Assembly (NCBI GenBank): GCA_014762625.1
Contig: JABURQ010000197.1
Span: 1-34,695 of the forward strand
DNA from: Planctomycetaceae bacterium
Lineage (GTDB): Bacteria; Planctomycetota; Planctomycetia; Planctomycetales; Planctomycetaceae
DNA: 34,695 bases
Direction: 5' to 3'
The notes below the pieces were generated by a model, which did no database searches, was not told where the DNA came from, and was given only the letters and a program-made list of their open reading frames with translations. A program made the translations under genes and the position numbers. Numbering within the stretch: the stretch's first letter is position 1; each line of letters opens with the position of its first letter. Positions 9,311-18,188 of the stretch are shown in pieces.

Positions 9311-10380
9311 TGTTTCTCTCCCCGACCCTGTTTCCAAACGGAAGTCGCTCTTTCCTCAAATCCTTCATCGGCATGAATCAACATCAATGCCGCGAGATTT
9401 TGGGCTTCTGCCCAATTATACCCGTTATCGGGTCCCATCACCATCAAAGCGGTCGCCAAGGCATCCGCTTCCAGACACGTTTCCGCAACAACGCTCACCG
9501 AAGCCAGGGTGTGAGTGATTGGTTTCAGGGTCCGAGGATCGATGGTATGCGAGTATTTCTGACCGTCCCGTTCGATGTAATTTCGATAGTCGCCGGATGT
9601 CGCCATCGCCTGATCGTCGAGCGCCACAGATGTCTGTAACGTGCGGCGAGAGGATTCAGGACGTTCGATACCGATTCGCCAGCGAGCTCCATTCTCCTTA
9701 CGCCCGGCCACTCGCACTTCTCCACCAATTTCGACCAGATAGGACTTCACCCCCCGGGATCCCAAATACTCGGAAACAGCGTCCACCCCGAACCCTTTGG
9801 CAATCGCCGAGAGATTGACACTCAACCCCGTGACCGATTTTTTGAGACCCGGAGGCTCCAAGCGAGTGGTTATTTTTTCGGAACCGATCAGTTTTGCGAG
9901 TTCATTGAGTTCGTCTTCTGTCGGCGGTTCCTTATCGCGTCCCGCCGGCCCAAAACCCCAGGCATCGATCAACGGGGCAACAGTCACATCAAACGCTCCG
10001 CCGGACAGTTGGTGAATGCGAATCGACTCCTGAAGTACCTTCGCAGTCTCAGGTGAGACTTCAAACCAGTCAGTCGATTCGCTCGCATTGAATCGACTGA
10101 CTTCGGAATCCTCAATCCAGTTCGACATTTGTTGATTGACGTTTTTCAGAACCTCAAAAATGCCGGCGGAAAGAGCTTCCGGATCTTCTCCTTCGGGGGG
10201 ATCGATGATGGTAATCGAGTAGGTCGTCCCCATCGTTTGACCGGTGATCCGGACTCTCTCGGGAGGGGCTGAAGAGGACTCGCATCCAACACAGCAGAAG
10301 GCGCAGACGAGCCCCATCCACCATAAAAAACGGACACCCGAGGGTGTCCGTCGTCGTGTTATGCGAAACGCCAAAGGCAT
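9307..10380 (-). CDS. apbE: FAD:protein FMN transferase (ApbE), lipoprotein
   Basis: 357 aa from the ATG at 10380, which follows the nqrF stop by one base and has GGTGGA about 5 bases upstream. A longer frame to 10425 would run 44 bases into nqrF and is less likely. The N-terminus is a lipoprotein signal with lipobox CVGC (Cys33), so the protein is probably membrane-tethered in the periplasm. ApbE motifs: GQTMGTTY (47-54), AIAKGFGVDAV, the HTIDPRT block and the late EADALATA block that binds Mg2+/FAD. It attaches FMN from FAD to Thr residues of NqrB and NqrC, whose acceptor motifs are both present upstream. It overlaps nqrM by 4 bases. Confidence 0.93.
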   Translation of the reverse strand: MPLAFRITRRRTPSGVRFLWWMGLVCAFCCVGCESSSAPPERVRITGQTMGTTYSITIIDPPEGEDPEALSAGIFEVLKNVNQQMSNWIEDSEVSRFNASESTDWFEVSPETAKVLQESIRIHQLSGGAFDVTVAPLIDAWGFGPAGRDKEPPTEDELNELAKLIGSEKITTRLEPPGLKKSVTGLSVNLSAIAKGFGVDAVSEYLGSRGVKSYLVEIGGEVRVAGRKENGARWRIGIERPESSRRTLQTSVALDDQAMATSGDYRNYIERDGQKYSHTIDPRTLKPITHTLASVSVVAETCLEADALATALMVMGPDNGYNWAEAQNLAALMLIHADEGFEERATSVWKQGRGEKQ

Positions 10381-10381
10381 A

Positions 10382-11602
10382 TCATCCACCGAAGTCGTCG
10401 AAGGCAATATTTTCCGGTTCGACACCGAGATTGTCCAACATGTTCAGGACCGCCTGCAACATCATCGGAGGACCACAGATATAGTACTCACAATCCTCAG
10501 GAGCGGGGTGCTTACTTAGATATTCATCGAGCAACACCTGATGAATGAATCCCTGCGGTCCTTGCCAGTTGTCTTCAGGCAGAGGATCCGACAACGCAAT
10601 ATGCAGGCTGAAGTTCGGATTCTCTTCCTCGAGCTTTTCGAACTCATCCAGATAGAACAGTTCGCGGCTACTCCGACCGCCGTACCAGTAACTGACCTTG
10701 CGATCGGTATTGCGGAGCTTGAACAGATCGAAGATGTGAGACCGCAATGGAGCCATTCCCGCACCGCCGCCGATGTAAACCATTTCGGCGTCGGTATCCT
10801 TGATGAAGAATTCCCCATAAGGTCCGGAGATGGTGACCTTGTCACCTGCTTTGAGATCAAAAATATAGGAAGACATTTTTCCCGGAGGTGTCCCCTTGGG
10901 AGCCCGAGGAGGCGGAGTCGCCACACGGACGTTAAGCATGATGATCCCTTTTTCTCCGGGATAATTGGCCATCGAGTAGGCTCGGATCACCGGCTCATCA
11001 ACTTTTGATTCGATCTCCCACAGATTGTACTTGTCCCAATCTTCGTGAAATCGTTCTTCAATCTTAAAGTCGCTGTATTTCAACTCGTGCGGAGGTGCTT
11101 CGATCTGGATGTACCCTCCCGAGCGGAAGTCGACGTTCTCTCCCTCCGGGAGTTCCAGAACCAGTTCTTTGATGAAGGTCGCCACATTGCGATTCGATTT
11201 GACCGTGCATTCCCACTTTTTGGTCTCGAAAGCTTCATCCGGCACTTCGATATTCATGTCCTGCTTCACAGCAACTTGACACGAAAGACGACAACCGGCG
11301 CGTTCATCTTTTTTATTGATGTGCCCTTTTTCGGTCGGCAGGATATCGCCTCCCCCTTCAAAGACTTTCACTTTGCACTGGGCACACGTCCCGCCACCAC
11401 CGCAGGCGGAGGAAACAAAAATGCCGTTATTCGCCAAAGCTCCGAGAAGTTTCCCACCGGCGGGGACGGTCAACTCTTTCTGATCGTTCACCATGATGTG
11501 AACATCCCCGGAAGGGACCAGAACTTTTTTGGCTTGCAGAATGATCAGTACGAGTCCGACGACCACACCGGTGAAAACCAGAATTGCGAGAACGATTTCC
11601 AT
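10382..11602 (-). CDS. nqrF: Na+-translocating NADH:quinone reductase subunit F
   Basis: 406 aa, normal length. It has an N-terminal membrane helix (residues 3-23), then a ferredoxin domain with the 2Fe-2S ligands C67, C73, C76 and C108 ([12 protein letters not shown]...SCQ), then a ferredoxin-reductase-type FAD domain with RAYSMANYP, an NADH-binding motif ([14 protein letters not shown]) and the terminal CGPPMM block ending in FDDFGG. This is the entry point for electrons: NADH to FAD to 2Fe-2S, then on to the membrane subunits. A 64-base gap separates it from nqrE, the largest gap within the run. The complete set of ligands indicates an active subunit. Confidence 0.97.
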   Translation of the reverse strand: MEIVLAILVFTGVVVGLVLIILQAKKVLVPSGDVHIMVNDQKELTVPAGGKLLGALANNGIFVSSACGGGGTCAQCKVKVFEGGGDILPTEKGHINKKDERAGCRLSCQVAVKQDMNIEVPDEAFETKKWECTVKSNRNVATFIKELVLELPEGENVDFRSGGYIQIEAPPHELKYSDFKIEERFHEDWDKYNLWEIESKVDEPVIRAYSMANYPGEKGIIMLNVRVATPPPRAPKGTPPGKMSSYIFDLKAGDKVTISGPYGEFFIKDTDAEMVYIGGGAGMAPLRSHIFDLFKLRNTDRKVSYWYGGRSSRELFYLDEFEKLEEENPNFSLHIALSDPLPEDNWQGPQGFIHQVLLDEYLSKHPAPEDCEYYICGPPMMLQAVLNMLDNLGVEPENIAFDDFGG

Positions 11603-11666
11603 AATTCTATTGCTCTTTCGTGAATTCCTGACGTCCTGACTTATTCTGGGACGTTGGAACGTACGA

Positions 11667-12263
11667 TCATAGTTTGATACCGGAAAAGGACATGAACGCG
11701 AGCGCCATCAACCCCACGGTAATAAACGTAATCCCCAGGCCCTTCAAACCGTCGGGGACATCGCTGTATTTCATTTTCTCTCGAATGCCGGCCAGTGCGA
11801 CGATCGCCAGCGCCCAACCCACACCCGAACCGAATCCATAAACTAACGATTCCGGAAGATTATAGTCACGTTCGACCATAAACAACGTTCCTCCCAGAAT
11901 CGCACAGTTCACCGTAATCAGAGGCAGGAAAATCCCCAGGCTGTTGTAGAGTGCCGGGAAAAATCGGTCGAGGGTCATTTCCAGAATTTGGACCATGGCG
12001 GCGATCGTACCGATGTAGCAGATCAACCCCAGGTATTCGAGGCCAAAGTTGGAAATGATGGCCCCTTCTTTCAGGATGTTCTGGTAGATGACGTTGTTCA
12101 TCGGAACGGTGATGGACTGAATAACGACCACCGCCAGACCGAGTCCGAACGCGGTTTTCACATTTTTCGAGACGGCAAGAAACGTACACATCCCCAGGAA
12201 AAAGGCGAGTGCCAGATTCTCGACGAAAATCGATTTCACAAACAGACTCAGGTAATGTTCCAT
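11667..12263 (-). CDS. nqrE: Na+-translocating NADH:quinone reductase subunit E
   Basis: 198 aa of almost wholly hydrophobic sequence with six likely membrane helices. It belongs to the NqrDE/RnfAE family. Cys26 ([10 protein letters not shown]) and Cys120 ([12 protein letters not shown]) sit at the positions of the paired cysteines that, with those of NqrD, hold an iron centre in the middle of the membrane in Vibrio NQR. The N-terminal [16 protein letters not shown] matches NqrE rather than RnfA. It starts three bases after the nqrD stop, so translation is likely coupled. Confidence 0.96.
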   Translation of the reverse strand: MEHYLSLFVKSIFVENLALAFFLGMCTFLAVSKNVKTAFGLGLAVVVIQSITVPMNNVIYQNILKEGAIISNFGLEYLGLICYIGTIAAMVQILEMTLDRFFPALYNSLGIFLPLITVNCAILGGTLFMVERDYNLPESLVYGFGSGVGWALAIVALAGIREKMKYSDVPDGLKGLGITFITVGLMALAFMSFSGIKL

Positions 12264-12266
12264 GAT

Positions 12267-12896
12267 TTATCCTTCCTCTTCCACTTGCTCCGGGTAGGCG
12301 GTTCGTATCGCCCAGATGATCAAGCCGATCAGGAAAAAAGCGGAGGGAGCGAGCAGCATCAAACCGTTCGGCTGATACCAGCCCCCATTTTTGACATTGG
12401 CGAGAATTTCGACTCCAAACAATTTCCCGGAGCCGAACACTTCGCGAAAGAGCGCGACAACCACCAGAATCAAACCATAGCCCAGCCCGTTCCCGACACC
12501 GTCGAGAAAGCTCAATTTGGGCGTGTTCTTCATGGCAAAACCTTCAGCGCGTCCCATCACAATACAGTTGGTGATGATAAGCCCGACGAAAACCGAGAGC
12601 TGACGGCTGATGTCCGGAAGAAAGGCTTGAAGTATCTGGTCGACCAGAATCACCATCGACGCAATGATCGTCATCTGGACGATGATACGAATACTGCCGG
12701 GAATCTCGGACCGAATCAGGGAAACCAAAAAACTCGACACGGCTGTTACGAAAATCACGGCAACCGCCATTGTAAACGCGGTTTCCATTTTGGTGGTCAC
12801 GGCCAAAGCCGAACAGATGCCCAGAATCTGTAACGCAATGGGATTGTTCTTCAGAACAGGATTGAAAAGGACTTCCTTGGTTTTTGCTTCAGCCAT
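12267..12896 (-). CDS. nqrD: Na+-translocating NADH:quinone reductase subunit D
   Basis: 209 aa, six predicted membrane helices, NqrDE/RnfAE family. The paired cysteines are Cys28 ([12 protein letters not shown]) and Cys111 ([16 protein letters not shown]), the second within the highly conserved family signature. It pairs with NqrE as an inverted-topology partner to form the membrane core that carries the iron centre. Its ATG overlaps the nqrC stop by one base (TAATG), indicating coupled translation. Confidence 0.96.
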   Translation of the reverse strand: MAEAKTKEVLFNPVLKNNPIALQILGICSALAVTTKMETAFTMAVAVIFVTAVSSFLVSLIRSEIPGSIRIIVQMTIIASMVILVDQILQAFLPDISRQLSVFVGLIITNCIVMGRAEGFAMKNTPKLSFLDGVGNGLGYGLILVVVALFREVFGSGKLFGVEILANVKNGGWYQPNGLMLLAPSAFFLIGLIIWAIRTAYPEQVEEEG

Positions 12897-13705
12897 TATA
12901 GGGCCTCCGTTTCAGCACTCAAACGCTTGTTGAGGAACAGCTTGTATCCATCATCGCCGAGCCAGTACTCAATGGTGTTTTCCACACCGTTGGAAGTAAT
13001 CGTGGCTCCTGAGAGGGCATCGATCTGGTGCTCGGCTTCGGGAGAAGATTCATTCACCCCACCTTTCACGACATTAATCGCCGGAACGAGTTCGCCGTCT
13101 TCTTTCTCGCGGGCCTGTTTCCCCACCCACGATTGTTTCCAGGCAGGATTATCGATTTCCCCTCCCAGGCCCGGGGTCTCTCCATGTTTGTAAAAAGTGA
13201 TCCCTGCCACGGTTTTGAGATCATTTTCCAGCGCCAGATAGCCGTACATGGTCGACCACAGGCCTTTCCCATAAATCGGTAGAACGATTTTACTGAATCC
13301 GTCACCGCTTTCATTTCGGACAAAGTAAACGAACTGATATTTTTCCCGACGACCGATGCCGGCAACATCCTCCTCGGCGGGAATATTCTCACTCATCTCC
13401 GGATCGGAAGCTGCTTTCAGCGGATCGTAGGTATCCGGATCCACGGTCGATTCGTCCACTTCCAAACCGGTATCGAGGTCGATCAGTTTCGTTTCAACAA
13501 CTTCAAATTGTTTCGAAACCGCAGGCGCGTCGTCACTATCATCATAGATCCCCGCGGCCTTCAGGATCTCCCGCTGCATCAGCGCACGTTTATTTGCCTC
13601 CTGCATGCCTCGTAGCGATACCGCTGCGGCACTCACGACAAACGAGCAGACAACACATAGAATTGTGGCAACCATCACGGTGCGAGTGGGTGTTTCACGC
13701 GGCAT
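12896..13705 (-). CDS. nqrC: Na+-translocating NADH:quinone reductase subunit C
   Basis: 269 aa, with one N-terminal membrane helix (residues 8-31) and a periplasmic FMN-binding domain. The covalent FMN site is D229-ALSGA-T235 ([12 protein letters not shown]), matching the ApbE acceptor motif; Thr235 should carry FMN through a phosphoester bond. Other family blocks are [12 protein letters not shown] (148-159) and [10 protein letters not shown] (175-184). A loop rich in Asp, Glu and Pro (about 85-115) looks like a local expansion. The gene overlaps nqrB by 11 bases and nqrD by one. Confidence 0.96.
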   Translation of the reverse strand: MPRETPTRTVMVATILCVVCSFVVSAAAVSLRGMQEANKRALMQREILKAAGIYDDSDDAPAVSKQFEVVETKLIDLDTGLEVDESTVDPDTYDPLKAASDPEMSENIPAEEDVAGIGRREKYQFVYFVRNESGDGFSKIVLPIYGKGLWSTMYGYLALENDLKTVAGITFYKHGETPGLGGEIDNPAWKQSWVGKQAREKEDGELVPAINVVKGGVNESSPEAEHQIDALSGATITSNGVENTIEYWLGDDGYKLFLNKRLSAETEAL

Positions 13706-14921
13706 TGCGGGCCATCCTTCTTTTCACATTGGCCTGAACGACGAGATAGTCGATGACCGGGGCAAACACGTTACCAAACAGAATCGCCAACATGATTCCT
13801 TCGGGAAAGGCGGGGTTGATGACGCGAATCAAAATCGTCATGAGACCAATGAGGATTCCATAAAACCATTTACCGGTTTCGGTCATTGAGGCGGAGACGG
13901 GATCGGTCGCCATGAAGACGGTACCGAAAGCAAACCCTCCCACTACCAGATGCCAGTAGGCCGGTAAGGCGAAGACGGCATTGGTGTCACTGGGAATTCC
14001 CCAGAGCAACGTAGCGAGTCCCATCGCACCGATCACAACTCCCGACATGATCCGCCAGGAACCGATCCCGGTCGCAATCAGGATCGCGGCTCCAATCAGA
14101 CAGGCCAACGTCGAGGTTTCTCCCATCGAACCGGGGATCGTACCCAGAAACGAATCCCACCAGGTCACATCGACGGCCCCCATGCCGACAGGGCCGGGAG
14201 CAGTTCCCAGAGCCGTCAAAGCCGTGGCACTCGACATCCCATCCACAGCCGTCCAGACCGATTCACCACTGATCTGACCGGGATAAGCAAAATATAGAAA
14301 CGCACGCGCCGTCAAAGCAGGATTCAGGAAGTTTCGACCGGTCCCGCCGAAGATCTCTTTACCGATCACGACGCCGAAACTGATCCCCAGGGCCACTTGC
14401 CATAGAGGGATCGAGGGGGGCAACGTCAAAGGGAATAACATACCGGTAACGAGAAATCCTTCGTTGACTTCATGTTTGCGGACCGTGGCAAACAGAACCT
14501 CCCACAAGCCACCCACCGTCATGGTCACGATGTAAGCGGGGAGAAAGTACAATCCACCGAGCAACACGTTGCTCCAGAGGGAATTGGCATCAAAAGTCCC
14601 TCCCAGTGAGGCAAACAGATCACCACGCCACCCCTGATTGGCGACGGCATCTTCGAAAGACATCTCAGAGAGCTGCAGATTCGCTTGATACCCGGTGTTC
14701 CAGAAGGCCATGGCGATGCAGGGGATCAGCGCCACGATCACCATGCTCATGATGCGTTTGAGATCCATCCCATCGCGCACGTGCGAAGCATTCGTCGTCA
14801 CTTCCCCTGGTGTGTAGAGGAAAGTATCGGTCGCTTCGTAGAGAGGATAAAACTTCTCGAGTTTCCCTCCCTTGGCGAACTTGGAATGTTGACTGTCGAG
14901 AAGACGCCGCAGGATTTTCAT
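13695..14921 (-). CDS. nqrB: Na+-translocating NADH:quinone reductase subunit B
   Basis: 408 aa with an N-terminal cytoplasmic segment ([15 protein letters not shown]) followed by about ten membrane helices; NqrB/RnfD family. The flavinylation motif is D227-G-M-S-S-A-T233 (DGMSSATAL), placing the covalent FMN on Thr233, close to Thr236 of Vibrio. Here the residue before Ala is Ser, where NqrC has Gly. Other conserved blocks are [20 protein letters not shown] (150-169) and [12 protein letters not shown] (192-203). NqrB forms the Na+ route and contributes to quinone reduction with NqrA. It starts 15 bases after nqrA. Confidence 0.97.
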   Translation of the reverse strand: MKILRRLLDSQHSKFAKGGKLEKFYPLYEATDTFLYTPGEVTTNASHVRDGMDLKRIMSMVIVALIPCIAMAFWNTGYQANLQLSEMSFEDAVANQGWRGDLFASLGGTFDANSLWSNVLLGGLYFLPAYIVTMTVGGLWEVLFATVRKHEVNEGFLVTGMLFPLTLPPSIPLWQVALGISFGVVIGKEIFGGTGRNFLNPALTARAFLYFAYPGQISGESVWTAVDGMSSATALTALGTAPGPVGMGAVDVTWWDSFLGTIPGSMGETSTLACLIGAAILIATGIGSWRIMSGVVIGAMGLATLLWGIPSDTNAVFALPAYWHLVVGGFAFGTVFMATDPVSASMTETGKWFYGILIGLMTILIRVINPAFPEGIMLAILFGNVFAPVIDYLVVQANVKRRMARNAA

Positions 14922-14936
14922 GGAGGTCTGTTCCCG

Positions 14937-16286
14937 TTATCCTTCTTTTTCGATCCGTGTCAGGTTTTTCCGCAGGATGGGGCCATACTCGTATTTGCCG
15001 GGGCACACAAAGGTGCACAACGCCAAATCTTCCTCATCCAGTTCCAGACAACCGAGCGCTTGCGATTGTTCGGTGTCCTCCACAATCAGGGATCGTAAGA
15101 GGAAGGTTGGAATGATATCGAGCGGCATCACTTGTTCGTAGGATCCGATGGGGACCATCGCCCTCTTGCTGCCCTGGGTCGAAGTTGTGAAATCGAACTT
15201 GTCAGCCTTGCCGTTGAAGGCCGAGGCGAAAATCTTTTTGACGGAGAATTTATCGAAACCCGGCTTCTGCCATCCCAGGAACTCGCGTTCGGTCCCTTCC
15301 TCGATGACAGAGATTTGTAAATGATAGCGACCGAGAAAATTAAACGGCGCCACACCATTACGGCCGGAAAACACCGACCCCGAGATGATGCGATTGTGAT
15401 CCCCGTCCAGTTCACCCGCCGTTAAATCGTCGAGACTGGCTCCTATTCGGGTCCGAATGACTTTGGGCGATTTCACTCGCGGCCCTGCCAGAGAGACCAC
15501 CCGTTCAAAGTCTAGTTTTCCCGTCAAAAACAACCGGGCGATCGCGATCACATCCTGATAGTTGATGTGCCAGACCGACTTTTTGAGACCGACCGGATCG
15601 ATCATATGGATGTGGGTTCCCGGAAGCCCCGCCGGATGGGGGCCTTCAAACTCGTGAACCTCAACGGACGGCAAATCACCGCCGGTAAGAATCACCCCAG
15701 GAGCCTTGCACAAATGGACTTTACCGGAGGTCAGGTGACGAATGATCTGCAAGCCGTATTCGAAATCCTTGCCGGATTCCCGAATCACAATCTCGGGATT
15801 GACGGCGAGTGGATTGGTATCGATGGCGGTCACAAAGATCGAATGCGGAAAAGCATCAATTGCGGGAACTTTGCTGAAGGGTCGCGTTCGAAAGGAGGTC
15901 CAAAGTCCCGACTCGACCAACAGCTCTCGTACTTGATCACCCGTCAGCTCGTCGAAGCTCTTGTCTGAATAATTCGTGAACTCCAATGCCTCTTCCTGAT
16001 CGTCGAGCTGAATGACGACCGATTGAAAAACTCGCTTTTGTCCACGATTGACGGCAATAACTTCGCCCGATCCGGGCGCAGTATATCGAACGCCTTCGGT
16101 CTTTTTATCGGTGAAAAGAAGCTGGCCAGCTTTCACCTTGTCGCCAACCTGAACTTCCATGGTCGGCTTCATCCCCACATAGTCGAAGCCGACGACAGCC
16201 ACCTGCTTGACGTCGGGTCCAGCAACAATCTCTTGAACGGGCTCCCCCTTAATAGGAAGATTGAGCCCTTTATTGATCCTGTGCAT
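14937..16286 (-). CDS. nqrA: Na+-translocating NADH:quinone reductase subunit A
   Basis: 449 aa from the ATG at 16286. The frame is open up to 16355, but the family normally begins directly with a KGL-DLPI-like block, here [16 protein letters not shown], so the longer start is unlikely; AGAGG lies 12 bases upstream. The protein is soluble, carries the Rnf-C/NqrA biotinyl-lipoyl-like fold, and includes [21 protein letters not shown] (about 30-50), the AIDTNPLA block and the late [21 protein letters not shown]-type end. It sits on the cytoplasmic face and helps bind quinone. It is the first gene of the run nqrABCDEF-apbE-nqrM-lhgO, so the operon promoter should lie in the 606 bases upstream. 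Confidence 0.96.
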   Translation of the reverse strand: MHRINKGLNLPIKGEPVQEIVAGPDVKQVAVVGFDYVGMKPTMEVQVGDKVKAGQLLFTDKKTEGVRYTAPGSGEVIAVNRGQKRVFQSVVIQLDDQEEALEFTNYSDKSFDELTGDQVRELLVESGLWTSFRTRPFSKVPAIDAFPHSIFVTAIDTNPLAVNPEIVIRESGKDFEYGLQIIRHLTSGKVHLCKAPGVILTGGDLPSVEVHEFEGPHPAGLPGTHIHMIDPVGLKKSVWHINYQDVIAIARLFLTGKLDFERVVSLAGPRVKSPKVIRTRIGASLDDLTAGELDGDHNRIISGSVFSGRNGVAPFNFLGRYHLQISVIEEGTEREFLGWQKPGFDKFSVKKIFASAFNGKADKFDFTTSTQGSKRAMVPIGSYEQVMPLDIIPTFLLRSLIVEDTEQSQALGCLELDEEDLALCTFVCPGKYEYGPILRKNLTRIEKEG

Positions 16287-16779
16287 TCCGAACCGATTCC
16301 TCTTCGAAACGGAGGAGTAATTGTAAGTGATGACGTGACTTGCATTTGCTCTCATCAGAGAGCTGGGGCCGGACTGGAGATCGAACGCCTCATCTCAGCG
16401 GTGACCACCACAGCTCACAGGGAGATCAGCGATCACACTATCCGACGGAAGTCGCGACATAATCACGGCTTCCTGTTGGTATCTTACAAATCGATGCGCA
16501 GAATGGTAGGCAACGGGTGGGGTCTCTTTTTGTGATTTCTTGTCAGTGAGAACCGGAAGAGATTCGAACGTCACCCCGATGAGAAATATGCGGAAATCGC
16601 CTTTATTTCAGGCACTTCCTGCGATTGCCGTTTCTTCGAGCCGATTCCCGATCCTGAAAGGCGAACTTCCTCATCCCGAGAAAAGGTTTCTGTCGATTCC
16701 GTAAGTTTTGCCCCCTCCTTCAACGAATTACCTAACCAGAACAACCGCTATGACTGGGAACTCTCTTTCGCCGAATTGT

Positions 16780-16791
16780 TTCGCGCGCGAA
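16780..16791. promoter_or_regulatory. Perfect 12-base palindrome, possible operator
   Basis: TTCGCGCGCGAA is self-complementary over all 12 bases. It lies 8 bases upstream of a TTGACA hexamer and in the shared region between two divergent genes, a usual place for a dimeric regulator site. Whether it is bound is unknown; the alternating CG core could also arise by chance. Confidence 0.3.
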
Positions 16792-16798
16792 GGAATGA

Positions 16799-16804
16799 TT
16801 GACA
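16799..16804 (+). promoter_or_regulatory. Possible -35 element of the secreted-protein gene
   Basis: A perfect TTGACA hexamer lies about 90 bases before the start at 16893. No good -10 hexamer is found at 16-18 bases; the best TATAAT-like match (TAGAGT) is 22 bases away. The call is therefore weak. Confidence 0.25.
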
Positions 16805-16892
16805 GATTGGCTTGTTCAAGCTCAGATAGAGTAAGAATTCCTCGACTCCCAATTCTATCTCGATCAGTGATCTGACTACAATGAGGCCACGC

Positions 16893-17747
16893 ATGTCCAA
16901 TCACAAACTCCTGTCGTTAATGGCTTTAGCCGGAATACTGTCTTTGGCTCACAACTCCGCGCAGGCACAATGGTTCTCCGGCGGTTACACCACTTATTAC
17001 GCTCCGCAGACCACTTACTACGGTGGATGGGGTGGCGGGAGTTACGGCTCCGCGTGCTGTGGTACGGGAACTCAGACGACCTATTACGGTGGCGGATACG
17101 GCAATAATCCGTTCGCTCCTCTCGTTCCTTCTCCCTGGCCCCGACTCGGCTTGTTCCGAGCCTTTCGCGGATACGGCTATACCGCCGGATACGCCCCTTC
17201 TGGATGTGGTTGTTCTCCCTGTGCCACCAGTAATTGTGCCGGTGGAAATTGTGGTCTGACGACGAATCAACCACTCAAACCGACTCCCGACACCCCTCCT
17301 ATGACAGAAGAAGAGGATTTTCCCCGGACCTACGATGATACTGATACTCCTCCGATGGACGATCCGAACTTCCGCCCCAGTAACCCGGAAGGATCTTCTG
17401 AGGAAAACGGCACTTTCCCAGGCATGGAAAGTTTCAAACCGCCCGTTGAAGAAACTGAAAATCCGGCAAATGAGTCCGCTCCGACGGTGCCGTTGGATGC
17501 CAACCCCGCCGCTGCTCCGAACGATCAGTTCGATTTTGACATTCCCAAACCGATTACTCCGCGAAACAGTGCCGAATACACTCCGACTCGTCACCTCGAT
17601 CACAAGATCACTTACCGCTCGACTCCAGTGCTCGTTCCGCAGCGACAGGCCGTTGCCACCAGTCGTCCGCTGATTGTGAGAAAGACGGTTCGCGTCGTGC
17701 CCACGAAACCGTTGACGATGGTGAGTGATTCTCGATCGGTCAAATAA
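16893..17747 (+). CDS. Secreted Gly/Tyr-rich protein with acidic Pro-rich middle
   Basis: 284 aa from the ATG at 16893, chosen over 16881 because GAGG (16883-16886) stands 6 bases upstream. It has a signal peptide (MSNHKLLSLMALAGILSLAH, cut after AQA at about residue 25). The mature N-terminus is Gly/Tyr-rich with three TTYY units (residues 33, 40 and 62), followed by a Cys cluster (C105, C107, C110, C115, C120) within a Gly/Ser background. A long acidic, Pro/Thr/Asn-rich disordered stretch follows (about 125-225), then a basic C-terminus rich in Val and Arg. Composition suggests a surface or envelope structural protein, but no domain is recognised. The gene ends 31 bases before a strong terminator and appears monocistronic. 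Confidence 0.65.
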   Translation: MSNHKLLSLMALAGILSLAHNSAQAQWFSGGYTTYYAPQTTYYGGWGGGSYGSACCGTGTQTTYYGGGYGNNPFAPLVPSPWPRLGLFRAFRGYGYTAGYAPSGCGCSPCATSNCAGGNCGLTTNQPLKPTPDTPPMTEEEDFPRTYDDTDTPPMDDPNFRPSNPEGSSEENGTFPGMESFKPPVEETENPANESAPTVPLDANPAAAPNDQFDFDIPKPITPRNSAEYTPTRHLDHKITYRSTPVLVPQRQAVATSRPLIVRKTVRVVPTKPLTMVSDSRSVK

Positions 17748-17778
17748 TCGCCGTGAGTGCGACACAAATGAAACGACC

Positions 17779-17807
17779 AAAGCGTGGCATTTCGCCACGC
17801 TTTTTTT
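17779..17807 (+). terminator. Rho-independent terminator
   Basis: A perfect stem AAAGCGTGGC/GCCACGCTTT (17779-17788 with 17794-17803) with the five-base loop ATTTC runs into seven T (17801-17807). It is placed 31 bases after the stop of the secreted Gly/Tyr-rich protein gene and should end its transcript. Confidence 0.93.
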
Positions 17808-18188
17808 CATTGGTGAGAGTGTGATCTGGAGTGCTCTTGAAGACATTGAAGACCAGAGCTATGAACGAGATCAGAGATAGTCTCATTGAAGCTTAATCAA
17901 GCCTTTTATTCCCAGACATTGTCTGAGAATGAGCATTCATTTTGGGTCTTGAGCCACAACACCGGACCTTCATCTGATTCTGCTATCTAAGAATATTTCT
18001 GAAGTTGAGAACTTGAGAAGTTGAGGATTTACAAAAAGCTCAAGTTCCAAAAAACCGAGAGTTATCAACCAAACGATTTGTGGCTTTTTGTTTGAAGATG
18101 GATTCCGGCATCTCCCTATCGATCCCTGTTTTCAGAAGTTAGAATTGATATCGAACTGATCGATCGTCTCCCAACCCCAATTTCCACC
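17808..18188. other. Intergenic region before rimO with small repeats
   Basis: This stretch holds no supported gene. At 18001-18025 the 9-mer GAAGTTGAG occurs twice, 16 bases apart. AACTTGAG (18010-18017) is the inverse of CTCAAGTT (18039-18046) and could form an 8-base stem in the leader of rimO. A short CAGAC-ATT-GTCTG hairpin lies at 17913-17925. No consensus promoter was identified, though that of the rimO operon should lie here. Confidence 0.4.

Larger units (their letters stand above)
16287..16892. promoter_or_regulatory. Divergent intergenic region between nqrA and a secreted-protein gene
   Basis: 606 bases with no supported gene. It must hold the nqrA promoter (leftward) and that of the secreted protein gene (rightward). 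Visible items are a 12-base perfect palindrome at 16780-16791 and a consensus -35 hexamer at 16799-16804. Leftward, no convincing promoter pair was found. A 41-codon frame at 16579-16704 has no ribosome site and was not called. Confidence 0.5.

Noticed and set aside
11988-12833. Plus-strand frame of 281 codons opposite nqrE and nqrD.
   Set aside because: It is antisense to two conserved subunits; the product is rich in His, Asp and Gln as expected from reversed membrane-protein codons.
16287-16355. Upstream extension of nqrA by 23 residues.
   Set aside because: NqrA normally begins with the KGL-LPI block; the extension has no family similarity.
16560-16640. GATTCGAAC at 16561-16569 recalls the T-loop of a tRNA on the minus strand.
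   Set aside because: The bases flanking the loop do not form a five-pair T stem and no matching acceptor or anticodon arm is present.
16579-16704. A 41-codon frame in the nqrA intergenic region.
   Set aside because: No ribosome site, no signal peptide or domain, and length within chance expectation.
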